Shown one piece after another: positions 1-6,542 of a DNA stretch of 25,448 nucleotides. The first letter of the stretch is position 1. Each line of letters starts with the position of its first letter. A program made the translations under genes and the position numbers. Source of the DNA: an uncultured Dialister sp. (lineage in GTDB: Bacteria; Bacillota; Negativicutes; Veillonellales; Dialisteraceae); contig CAKQBK010000037.1 in the NCBI GenBank assembly GCA_934216155.1, positions 1 through 25,448 on the forward strand. The letters run 5' to 3'. Below the pieces are notes generated by a model. That model made no database searches. It was not told the origin of the DNA and was given only the letters and a program-made list of their open reading frames with translations.

Positions 1-197
1 CACGACAAAAACACGGATGAAAATCCGTGTGGAATTGCCAGGGAGAGGTCACCATGAATACGGCGAAGGCGCATGCCAGATGGGAAGATTGGTGAAATCA
101 GGTGTCCCTGTTTCTCTCTGCCCAAGGGCGCTCCAAACTGGTCGTCAAAGTCAGCCTACTATGGGAATATGACGGAAGAGCCGTGTTTTTGTCGTGC
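1..197 (+). ncRNA. Structured RNA candidate, cobalamin-riboswitch-like
   Basis: No credible protein gene here, but strong folding potential. The outer 16 bases (1-16 and 182-197) are perfectly complementary and could form a closing stem. Inside, GGT (about 47), GGGAA (about 80) and GGTGAAATC (about 89), followed by CCC, occur in the order and rough spacing of the cobalamin aptamer core. AGTCAGCCTACTATG (about 147) is a weak match to the B12 box. A short ACGG/CCGT hairpin followed by TTTTT ends the element. The cobalamin assignment is from memory of the consensus, and the usual CCACTGT segment is not clear. The opposite strand also has a terminator-like hairpin (ACACGGAT/ATCCGTGT, then TTTTT), so a minus-strand small RNA is the main alternative. 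No cobalamin gene follows directly. Confidence 0.38.
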
Positions 198-199
198 TT

Positions 200-340
200 G
201 TTGTTGGTTGATGGTTGTTTGTTGTTGGGAGCTAGCGTGATTACTGCTTAGTTATTTCTTCTTGAAACACCGCTAGCAAGTATTTCTTGTAGAAATAGCC
301 AAGAGTTAATCATCCTGATAGGCAACCATCAACCAGGGGA
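200..340. repeat. Foldback element with heptamer tract
   Basis: An imperfect palindrome. TGGTTGATGGTTG (205-217) is perfectly complementary to 323-335, GCTAGCG (231-237) pairs with CGCTAGC (271-277), and TATTTCT/AGAAATA forms a small hairpin at 283-299. The left arm is a run of 7-bp units related to TTGTTGG, the same period as the other heptamer repeats of the window. No protein is encoded. Confidence 0.6.
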
Positions 341-667
341 GGGAAGATGTCAAACTTCTTGATCACGTTTTGGCATCTTTTTCCATTGCCTCTAGAGTTC
401 ATTTCAATGGATACAGATAGCTAAATCGTCCTAGGTAGAAGTTTTGATTTTTCCCCCTCCATATATTAACATTGCAGAAGTGGGTAAAAATCACAACATC
501 TTTTTTCAAAAACTTTTCAATTTTTGTCCCTCCACTTATTAAAATTGCATCAGCATTGCAAAACCATACCCTGCGAAATTTAGTTTGTGGTTTATGGCTA
601 ACTGTTGACAGTAAACGGTGGATGTTTACTTCCCAAGTCCATGGTTTGTTAACAGCAGGTTCGGGCA
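341..667. other. Gene-free stretch with a 36-bp direct repeat
   Basis: Open frames on both strands here lack ribosome binding sites and recognisable sequence. The only structure seen is an imperfect direct repeat, 441-476 and 513-548, sharing CCCTCCA and TATTAA-ATTGCA blocks with about a 72-bp offset. If the terminator at 668-722 ends a transcript from this side, an unrecognised small RNA could lie here. Confidence 0.3.
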
Positions 668-722
668 GTGTCATTGGTTTAAGTTTTTTCCATTTAAACC
701 CTAAACCAATGACACTTTTTTT
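668..722 (+). terminator. Strong intrinsic terminator
   Basis: The 15-bp perfect stem AGTGTCATTGGTTTA / TAAACCAATGACACT is followed by a run of T. The T tract is on the plus strand only, so it stops rightward transcription entering from the left, ahead of the GGDEF gene. No protein gene is visible for it to terminate; the RNA candidate at 1-197 or an unseen small RNA are possible clients. Confidence 0.8.
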
Positions 723-796
723 AATTGGCTATTTGCGAATCAGGCACTTGGAAAGTAAACCTTAAACCTGAAATGCATATTTCCATGTATTTCAAA

Positions 797-810
797 ATTG
801 AAATTTCAAT
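797..810. promoter_or_regulatory. 14-bp perfect palindrome, possible operator
   Basis: ATTGAAATTTCAAT is a perfect palindrome about 95 bp upstream of the GGDEF-REC-HD-GYP start. AT-rich symmetric sites of this size are often bound by dimeric regulators, but it could be chance in an AT-rich leader. Confidence 0.25.
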
Positions 811-905
811 TTCTTATGAATTTTTGTAAGAAAATGTATATTTTCCCTTTATCTATAGTCTTTCAATATGCTAATATATATACATAGGTATATGGAGGAG
901 TAGCT

Positions 906-2804
906 ATGGACGGCGTAGAAAAAATGACCATGAAGCAAGCCAAGGAAGAAATGGCCTGCTTGAAGAAAATATTTAATGATGTACGCTTGCTGGAAGGTGG
1001 GCAAATCAAAGAAGATTGTCATTGCTTCCAGTGCGAAAGCGAAACCATCAATTATAGTAACTGTACCGCTGAAAAGGCCTATTCCACTAAGCAACCAGCC
1101 ATTAAATTTGAGTTTATCAATGGGGAAGCCTATCAAATTTTTGCTCGCTATGTGGAAATCGATGAACACCCTTACATCATGGAAATGATCCGCAAGTTGG
1201 ATGATGGGATGGTCATCGATGTAGAAGGTTTTGAAGAGGTTATCAAAAAATTCTCACTACATAAATCAATGTACTATGACCCTTTGACCGGTGCATATAA
1301 CCGTAGATACTGGGAAGATCAGATTTCTCATTACCATGGTACAGCCGGAGTGGCCTTCATTGATATTGATGATTTGAAACTGTACAATGATACCTTGGGC
1401 CACCAAGGTGGGGATGCGTGTCTCCAGGCGGTGGTGCGTACCATTTTGCAAAATATCCGGAAGTCCGATTATCTTATCCGCTATGGCGGGGATGAATTCC
1501 TTTTGCTCCTGCCCAACGTATCTGCTTCCATTTTTGCAGCCAAACTTCGGACCATTCAGGAACGTATTTCTACTACCATTGTTCCTGATTATGAAAATAT
1601 CAAACTGTCTGTCAGCATCGGTGGTGCTATGCTTTACGAAGGAAACATAAAAGATGTGGTAGCCCATGCAGATAAATTGATGTACTACGCGAAGTCTTAT
1701 AAGAACACCGTTACCATGGAAGAAGATGTGGAACTGGAAAATAGACCACAGGAAAAGCGAGTGCGTCCACTGGTTCTCATCGTCGATGATAATGAAATGA
1801 ATCGGGATATCCTGAGTGAAATGCTCGATCAGGACTATCGCATCATCGAAGCGGAAGATGGAGAAAAGGCGATTGCCCTTTTGGCCCAGTATGGTACCCA
1901 GATTTCCTTGGTGCTTTTGGATATTGTGATGCCAAAGAAAGATGGCTTTGCGGTCTTGGCAAAGATGAACCAGGAACACTGGATCGATGACATTCCTGTT
2001 ATGATGATTTCCAGTGCAGACTCCATTCAGTTCATTCGGAAATCCTATGAATATGGTGCGTCTGACTACATTAGCCGTCCTTTTGATATCAATACAGTTC
2101 GGCAGCGTGTATTCAACATCATCAAGCTGTTTACGAAACAGAGACGACTGAGCCAAATCGTCACCGCCCAGATCCATGAAAAGGAAATGAACAATGATAT
2201 GATGATTTCCATCTTGAGCCAAGCCATTGGGTACAAGAGTGGGGAAACAGGGGTACACATCCGTCATATCAATAAATTGACTGAATTGCTTTTGGGGCAG
2301 CTTTCTAAAATCACCAGCCAGTATAAACTGACTTGGAATGACCAGAGCTTGATTGCGACCGCATCGGCGCTCCATGACATTGGTAAGATTGGCATTGATG
2401 AAAAAATTCTGAATAAGCCAGGCAAACTGACTAAGGAAGAATTTGAAATCATGAAAACCCATACCATCATTGGGGCCGATATCATTAAAAGTTTGGATAA
2501 ATATCAAGATAACAAATTGGTTAAAGTGTCCTACGAAATCTGTCGCTGGCACCACGAACGTTGGGATGGCAAAGGCTATCCAGATGGTCTCGTAGGCGAC
2601 GACATTCCGATTTCTGCTCAAGTGGTGGCACTGGCAGATGTATATGACGCCTTAGTCAGCAAACGTTGCTATAAAGATGCATTCACCCATGACAAAGCCA
2701 TTACAATGATTTTGAATGGGGAATGTGGTGCATTTAACCCACTGATTTTGCAAGGGCTGAAAGAAATCCAGTCCATTATCCGTACTGAGTATCAGAAGTG
2801 GTAA
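906..2804 (+). CDS. Bifunctional cyclic-di-GMP protein, GGDEF-REC-HD-GYP
   Basis: A 632-aa predicted cytoplasmic protein without membrane segments. Residues 1-120 are a cysteine-containing region (CHCFQC near 38-43) that may be a degenerate PAS-like sensor. A GGDEF diguanylate cyclase domain follows: active-site GGDEF at 194-198 and inhibitory-site RKSD at 185-188, both intact. A receiver domain spans about 290-410 with acidic D294/D295 and phosphoacceptor D339, but the usual KPF lysine is arginine (SRPF, R391). The C-terminal HD-GYP phosphodiesterase has H490-D491 (HDIGKIGI) and HHERWDGKGYP at 549-559, both complete. The protein could therefore both make and degrade cyclic-di-GMP. The start follows GGAGG at a good distance. 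The Hpt gene downstream is a likely phosphorelay partner. Confidence 0.93.
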   Translation: MDGVEKMTMKQAKEEMACLKKIFNDVRLLEGGQIKEDCHCFQCESETINYSNCTAEKAYSTKQPAIKFEFINGEAYQIFARYVEIDEHPYIMEMIRKLDDGMVIDVEGFEEVIKKFSLHKSMYYDPLTGAYNRRYWEDQISHYHGTAGVAFIDIDDLKLYNDTLGHQGGDACLQAVVRTILQNIRKSDYLIRYGGDEFLLLLPNVSASIFAAKLRTIQERISTTIVPDYENIKLSVSIGGAMLYEGNIKDVVAHADKLMYYAKSYKNTVTMEEDVELENRPQEKRVRPLVLIVDDNEMNRDILSEMLDQDYRIIEAEDGEKAIALLAQYGTQISLVLLDIVMPKKDGFAVLAKMNQEHWIDDIPVMMISSADSIQFIRKSYEYGASDYISRPFDINTVRQRVFNIIKLFTKQRRLSQIVTAQIHEKEMNNDMMISILSQAIGYKSGETGVHIRHINKLTELLLGQLSKITSQYKLTWNDQSLIATASALHDIGKIGIDEKILNKPGKLTKEEFEIMKTHTIIGADIIKSLDKYQDNKLVKVSYEICRWHHERWDGKGYPDGLVGDDIPISAQVVALADVYDALVSKRCYKDAFTHDKAITMILNGECGAFNPLILQGLKEIQSIIRTEYQKW

Positions 2805-2840
2805 AACGTGAGATAGTTTTATATCGCTATTTCTGAAATA

Positions 2841-2900
2841 ATGCGTAATGGTGGAAGGGGTGCACAATTCATGAAGCACACCAATCCCCCCTTTTTGTAT
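2841..2900 (-). repeat. Class C foldback repeat, end fragment
   Basis: The minus-strand reading matches the right terminus of the class C elements in the dcw cluster: GGGGGATTGG, a hairpin with loop ATGAATTGT, then CCCCTTCCACCATTA. On the plus strand the hairpin is followed by CCCCCCTTTTT and may act as a weak terminator between the GGDEF gene and the Hpt gene. Confidence 0.65.
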
Positions 2901-2981
2901 AAAAGTGCAAACGGGAATTATTATTTCACTACTATAAATAGGAACAAGTAAAAATATATTATATAAGGAGGCACTGTTATT

Positions 2982-3335
2982 ATGACGGTGGAAGAATGTT
3001 ATCAGAAGATGGGTGGAGATTACGGGGAAATCAGTCATCGGTTCCCCAGTGACAAGTTCATCAAAAAGTTTGCAGTGAAGTTTTTGGCCGATCCGAGCTT
3101 TTCCGATTTGGAAAAATATTTGGCCCAAGGCAATGTAGAAGAAGCCTTCCGCGCTGCCCATACACTGAAAGGGGTCGCATCGAACCTGGCATTTTCTCAG
3201 CTCTATCCATTGAGCGTAGAAATCACAGAAATTCTGCGTGCAGGGAAAATGGAAGGCACAGAAACCCTGTTCCCACAGCTGAAAGAAAAATATGAACTGA
3301 CCATTCAGTGCATTAAAGAATTGGATGGGGAATAA
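2982..3335 (+). CDS. Hpt-domain histidine phosphotransfer protein
   Basis: 117 aa, essentially a single Hpt four-helix domain. The phosphorylatable histidine is H60 in AAHTLKGVASNL, the classic HxLKG motif. Such proteins shuttle phosphate between receiver domains, or between a hybrid kinase and a receiver. No histidine kinase lies nearby; the only receiver domain in the window is in the preceding GGDEF-REC-HD-GYP protein, making that the likely partner (inference). The start is well placed after AAGGAGG at 2965-2971. The 177-bp gap from the previous gene contains a repeat fragment, so co-transcription is likely but not certain. Confidence 0.88.
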   Translation: MTVEECYQKMGGDYGEISHRFPSDKFIKKFAVKFLADPSFSDLEKYLAQGNVEEAFRAAHTLKGVASNLAFSQLYPLSVEITEILRAGKMEGTETLFPQLKEKYELTIQCIKELDGE

Positions 3336-3345
3336 TAAATGCTCA

Positions 3346-3378
3346 AGTAGCTAGGGCCTAGCTACTAATCCCTAATCC
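3346..3378. repeat. Class B repeat, palindromic variant
   Basis: The arms AGTAGCTAGG and CCTAGCTACT flank a single G, then two copies of TAATCCC follow. These are the GTAGCTAGGGATTA heptamers of class B folded back on themselves, immediately after the Hpt stop codon. Confidence 0.6.
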
Positions 3379-3385
3379 CTATAAT

Positions 3386-3424
3386 AAAAAAGGAATCTTG
3401 CCACAATGACAAGATTCCTTTTTT
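3386..3424. terminator. Bidirectional intrinsic terminator
   Basis: A stem of AAGGAATCTTG and CAAGATTCCTT has a 9-base loop, with an A run before and a T run after, so it works on both strands. It sits between the convergent Hpt gene (plus) and the 127-aa gene (minus). Confidence 0.85.
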
Positions 3425-3474
3425 ACTTGTTAGTCTATAGTAAGCAGTAAGCCGTAGAAGATACTGCTTACAGT

Positions 3475-3509
3475 TAACTGCTAACTGCTAACTGCTAACT
3501 GCTAACTGC
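3475..3509. repeat. TAACTGC heptamer, five perfect tandem copies
   Basis: Five exact 7-bp copies lie just beyond the stop codon of the minus-strand 127-aa gene, reading GCAGTTA in that gene's direction. They share the 7-bp period and the gene-end position of the class B arrays but have a different unit. A further GCAGT/ACTGC inverted pair lies at about 3434-3470. Confidence 0.85.
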
Positions 3510-3519
3510 CTACTTTCTC

Positions 3520-3903
3520 TCAGTCTGCTTTGATAGCATCGCTCTTGATGGTATTTGTTTCTGCACCTTCTGCTGGGCTTGGGTAGAAATACAGAATACG
3601 ATCTGGTTGGAAATACTTGTTAGCCAGTTTCTTAGCCAGAATCGGTGTCATAGCCTGTTCAAAGTCAACCACCTGGATAGGGGAGAGAGTGGTGTCTTCC
3701 ACCAGAACAATAATCATAGGGCTCACTTCCGGTGCGTTTTCCGGCACTTCGCTTCTGTCCAGGGGAATGCTAAAAATCAGACGGACAGTGGCTACATACT
3801 GTTCTTTATAATCAAAAATGGTTCCTCTAAAAGTATTTTCCCAAAGGGTACGCATCAAGTCAATGCGATACGGGTCCTGATTTTCTAACTTTTCTTCTTC
3901 CAT
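3520..3903 (-). CDS. Unrecognised 127-aa protein
   Basis: I do not recognise the family. The start has a strong GGAGG site at good spacing, and codon use resembles its neighbours, so the gene is probably real. The protein is acidic and soluble, with no signal peptide or membrane segment. The central part (TVRLIFSIPLD, then MIIVLVEDTT) looks like alternating beta strands, followed by a probable helix, ending in a polar tail. It sits downstream of galU and galE in the same direction but is separated from galU by a class A repeat (3921-4039), so it may have its own transcript. Confidence 0.65.
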   Translation of the reverse strand: MEEEKLENQDPYRIDLMRTLWENTFRGTIFDYKEQYVATVRLIFSIPLDRSEVPENAPEVSPMIIVLVEDTTLSPIQVVDFEQAMTPILAKKLANKYFQPDRILYFYPSPAEGAETNTIKSDAIKAD

Positions 3904-3920
3904 GATATACCTCCATGATT

Positions 3921-4039
3921 AAGTTTCTTAGGTTACTCAGGAAACTCAAGTTTCTCAGGTTTCTCGAATGAGATGATAGCGTTTGTGTCTATTAGTCCAT
4001 TCGAGAAGCCTGAGCAACCTGAGAAACTTGAGAAACCTT
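3921..4039. repeat. Class A palindromic nonamer repeat
   Basis: The left arm has units like GGTTACTCA and AGTTTCTCA, the core runs TCGAATGAGATGATAGCG to CCATTCGAG, and the right arm has units like GCAACCTGA and GAAACTTGA. The arms are inverted copies, so the whole unit can fold into one long hairpin. It separates galU from the 127-aa gene. Confidence 0.85.
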
Positions 4040-4087
4040 TAATTTCTAGTGGGTTTCTGATAAGTGTCGCAAGCGCTCACATTGGAA

Positions 4088-4972
4088 TTATTTATCCATC
4101 TGTGCCACAAGGTCTTTCAGATAGTTCTTGAAAGCCGGGCCCAGGTCTTCTCTGCGAAGGGCAAATTCTACGGTGGCTTTCAGGTAACCCAATTTATTAC
4201 CTGTGTCGTACCGTTTACCGGTGAAATTGTAGGCAAATACTTTCTGATGATGGGCCATGACGCGAAGGGCATCGGTAAGCTGGATTTCTCCGCCTTTTCC
4301 TGGTTTGGTCTGTTCCAGTACTTCAAATACGTCTGGGGTAATAACGTAACGGCCCAGGGCAGCAAACTGGCTCGGTGCTTCTTCGATAGCTGGTTTTTCC
4401 ACCATGTCACGGACGCGAACCAAATTTGGATCTGCCGTAGCTTCTCCGTCTACGATACCATAGGAAGAAACCTGGTCCTTTGGTACAATCTGGCAACCAA
4501 TGACCGTACCGCCGGTCTTTTCATACTGATCCATGAGCTGTTTCAGGGCTGGTTCACCATTGCCATTGTACACTACATCATCCCCAAGGATAACGCCGAA
4601 TGGTTCACCATCCATAAATTCTTTGGCGCAAAGAATGGCATCGCCGAGACCTCTCATGTACTGCTGGCGGGTATAGTGGATTTTCACAGAAGCTACTTTT
4701 CTGACTTCCTTCAAAAGATCCATCTTGCCGGATTCATAGAGATGTTCTTCCAATTCTGGGGAAGAATCGAAATGGTCTTCAATGGCTCTTTTGGCATGGC
4801 CGGAAATAATCAGAATCTGTTCAATGCCACTGGCACGAATTTCTTCTACAATGTACTGGATGGTCGGTTTGTCTACGATAGGAAGCATTTCTTTCGGCAT
4901 GGCTTTGGTTTCCGGAAGGAAACGGGTACCAAAACCAGCAGCAGGAATGACTGCTTTTCTGATTTTTTTCAT
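4088..4972 (-). CDS. galU: UTP-glucose-1-phosphate uridylyltransferase
   Basis: 294 aa, the normal length for bacterial GalU. It makes UDP-glucose from UTP and glucose-1-phosphate in the cytoplasm, the donor for surface polysaccharide, glycolipid or lipopolysaccharide synthesis and the substrate of GalE. The nucleotidyltransferase signature is at the N terminus: AAGFGTRFLP (residues 11-20) followed by TKAMPKEMLPIVDKP. The Rossmann-like core includes VILGDDVVYNG and the C-terminal part has MVEKP and GGEIQLTDAL, as in the family. The start follows AAAGGAG. galE lies 222 bp upstream on the same strand, with a class A repeat in between, so they may be co-transcribed or separately controlled. Confidence 0.97.
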   Translation of the reverse strand: MKKIRKAVIPAAGFGTRFLPETKAMPKEMLPIVDKPTIQYIVEEIRASGIEQILIISGHAKRAIEDHFDSSPELEEHLYESGKMDLLKEVRKVASVKIHYTRQQYMRGLGDAILCAKEFMDGEPFGVILGDDVVYNGNGEPALKQLMDQYEKTGGTVIGCQIVPKDQVSSYGIVDGEATADPNLVRVRDMVEKPAIEEAPSQFAALGRYVITPDVFEVLEQTKPGKGGEIQLTDALRVMAHHQKVFAYNFTGKRYDTGNKLGYLKATVEFALRREDLGPAFKNYLKDLVAQMDK

Positions 4973-5035
4973 AGGATTCTCCTTTGTGTAATATGTTATG
5001 CTACGGTTGAGACAGTTGGTATAATTCCGTTACTG

Positions 5036-5134
5036 ATTCAGGTTGCTCAGGTTTCTCTACTGTGCTGGTAAACGTTAGCGTTATTATCTCATTCAAGAAA
5101 CGTAAGAACCTTCAGAACCCTTAGAATCTTTCAA
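5036..5134. repeat. Class A palindromic nonamer repeat
   Basis: Short left arm (GGTTGCTCA, GGTTTCTCT), core containing AACGTTAGCGTTATTATCTC then ATTCAAGAA, and right arm of AGAACCTTC / AGAACCCTT nonamers. It fills most of the galE-galU gap. Confidence 0.75.
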
Positions 5135-5194
5135 TCATCAAATATGTCTTTTAACATAGCAGCATGCAGTGGTTAAGCAATAACAGGTACATTC

Positions 5195-6190
5195 TCAATT
5201 CTTTCTATATCCAAATGGATGCGTCTTATGCCACTGCCATGCGGAGGCGATGATTTCTTCTGTATCGGAGTGGGTGGGGTGCCAGCCCAATACTTCTTTG
5301 CATTTCTTGGAAGAGGCAATCAGTACTGCTGGATCTCCCGGACGCCGATCTTCTTCGGTGACTTTGAAATCCACACCGGTCACTTTCTTCGCTGTTTCAA
5401 TCATTTCACGGACAGAGAATCCATTTTCACTGCCCAGGTTGAAATAATTGCTTTCGCCACCGTTCAGCAGATATTTCATAGCCAATACATGGGCGTTGGC
5501 TAAGTCCACCACATGGATATAGTCGCGAATGCAAGTACCATCTGGGGTGGGGTAGTTGGTTCCATAAATGGCAATATGGTCACGAACACCTTGGGCGGTT
5601 TTCAAAATCAATGGAATCAGGTGGGATTCCGGATTGTGGTCTTCGCCGATGACACCACCTTCGGCAGCACCAGCGGCATTGAAATAACGGAGTGCCACAT
5701 AGTGGAGACCGTAGGCCATAGTGAAATCATGCATCATATTTTCAATGACCAATTTGGTGCGACCATATACATTGGTCGGATTGTGGGGGAAATCTTCTTC
5801 AATAGGTGTTTTTTCCGGCTCACCATAAACGGCAGCAGTAGAGGAAAATACAATTTTGTCTACACCGGCTTTACGCATTCCTTCCAACAGGTGAAGCGTG
5901 CCTTCCACATTATTATTATAATATTTGGCCGGATCCACCATGGATTCGCCCACCAAAGAATAGGCCGCGAAATGAATGACCCCGGAAATATTGTATTTCT
6001 TCAGCGTTTCTGCCACAAAATCCGTATCATGGATATCGCCTTTGACGAGGGTAATCCCTTCTGGAACCGATTCCGCATGGCCCGTGGCCAAATTATCAAA
6101 TACCACAGGTGTGAAATCTTTTTCAGCTGCTAAGGCTCTAACCGTATGAGAACCAATATACCCAGCACCGCCGGTTACAAGAATATTCAT
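5195..6190 (-). CDS. galE: UDP-glucose 4-epimerase
   Basis: 331 aa, typical for GalE. It interconverts UDP-glucose and UDP-galactose with bound NAD. It is an extended SDR enzyme: glycine-rich GGAGYIG at residues 7-13, SSTAAVYG at 116-123 with the catalytic Ser/Thr, and the catalytic pair Y142 and K146 in YGRTK. Downstream are RYFNAAGA and a GEDHNPESHLIPL segment typical of GalE proper. The start has an AAGGAGG site. It is first in the minus-strand galE-galU pair and supplies activated hexoses, probably for envelope glycans. Confidence 0.97.
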   Translation of the reverse strand: MNILVTGGAGYIGSHTVRALAAEKDFTPVVFDNLATGHAESVPEGITLVKGDIHDTDFVAETLKKYNISGVIHFAAYSLVGESMVDPAKYYNNNVEGTLHLLEGMRKAGVDKIVFSSTAAVYGEPEKTPIEEDFPHNPTNVYGRTKLVIENMMHDFTMAYGLHYVALRYFNAAGAAEGGVIGEDHNPESHLIPLILKTAQGVRDHIAIYGTNYPTPDGTCIRDYIHVVDLANAHVLAMKYLLNGGESNYFNLGSENGFSVREMIETAKKVTGVDFKVTEEDRRPGDPAVLIASSKKCKEVLGWHPTHSDTEEIIASAWQWHKTHPFGYRKN

Positions 6191-6223
6191 AGGTAACCTC
6201 CTTGTATTTTTAAAATCAATATA

Positions 6224-6252
6224 AGTATAACATAAAGTAATGAGATTGACAT
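6224..6252 (-). promoter_or_regulatory. Possible galE promoter
   Basis: On the minus strand, ATGTCA, a 17-bp spacer and TATACT lie about 35 bp upstream of the galE start. The -10 is good, the -35 poor. Confidence 0.35.
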
Positions 6253-6304
6253 GTTCTGATTGATAAATTAAGGCTTGGTGTCAAGTGGTATGATTTTGCA
6301 AGAA

Positions 6305-6447
6305 ATTCAGGCTACTCAGGTTACTCAGGTTACTCAGGTTGCTTAGGTTTCTCACGTTTCTCGAATGAGTTAATGATGCTACTGTCTATAGGCACATTCG
6401 GAGAACCTGAGCAACCTGAGAACCCTTAGAAACTTGAGCAACCTTTT
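6305..6447. repeat. Class A palindromic nonamer repeat, long copy
   Basis: Six left-arm nonamers (GGCTACTCA, then GGTTACTCA twice, then diverging), a core from TCGAATGAG to CACATTCGGAG, and five right-arm nonamers (GAACCTGAG, CAACCTGAG and so on). It fills most of the space between the DUF4127 gene and galE. The exact repetition of GGTTACTCA points to recent expansion of the array. Confidence 0.88.
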
Positions 6448-6485
6448 TATCCACAGCACACAAAAAGGGATTAGGCTTATTGTTT

Positions 6486-6540
6486 TCCTAATCCCTAATC
6501 CCTAGCTACCAGTCACTAGTCACGAGTCACTGGTCACTAA
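6486..6540 (-). repeat. Class B heptamer array at the DUF4127 gene end
   Basis: On the minus strand, a few bases after the TAA stop, it reads GTGACCA, GTGACTC, GTGACTA, GTGACTG, then GTAGCTA, GGGATTA, GGGATTA: consecutive 7-bp units. The orientation relative to the gene is the same as for the plus-strand copies in the dcw cluster. Confidence 0.85.
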
Positions 6541-6542
6541 AA

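Noticed and set aside
399..674. 91-codon open frame on the minus strand
   Set aside because: Covers the non-coding direct repeat and part of the terminator; no ribosome binding site or family resemblance.
472..765. 97-codon open frame on the plus strand
   Set aside because: No ribosome binding site, and it runs through the strong terminator at 668-722.
1266..2621. 451-codon open frame on the minus strand
   Set aside because: Antisense to the GGDEF-REC-HD-GYP gene, which has intact domain motifs throughout; the antisense translation shows no family features and no ribosome binding site.
4064..5071. 335-codon open frame on the plus strand
   Set aside because: Antisense to galU, which is unambiguous; shadow of its codon usage.
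5513..6133. 206-codon open frame on the plus strand
   Set aside because: Antisense to galE and without recognisable features.
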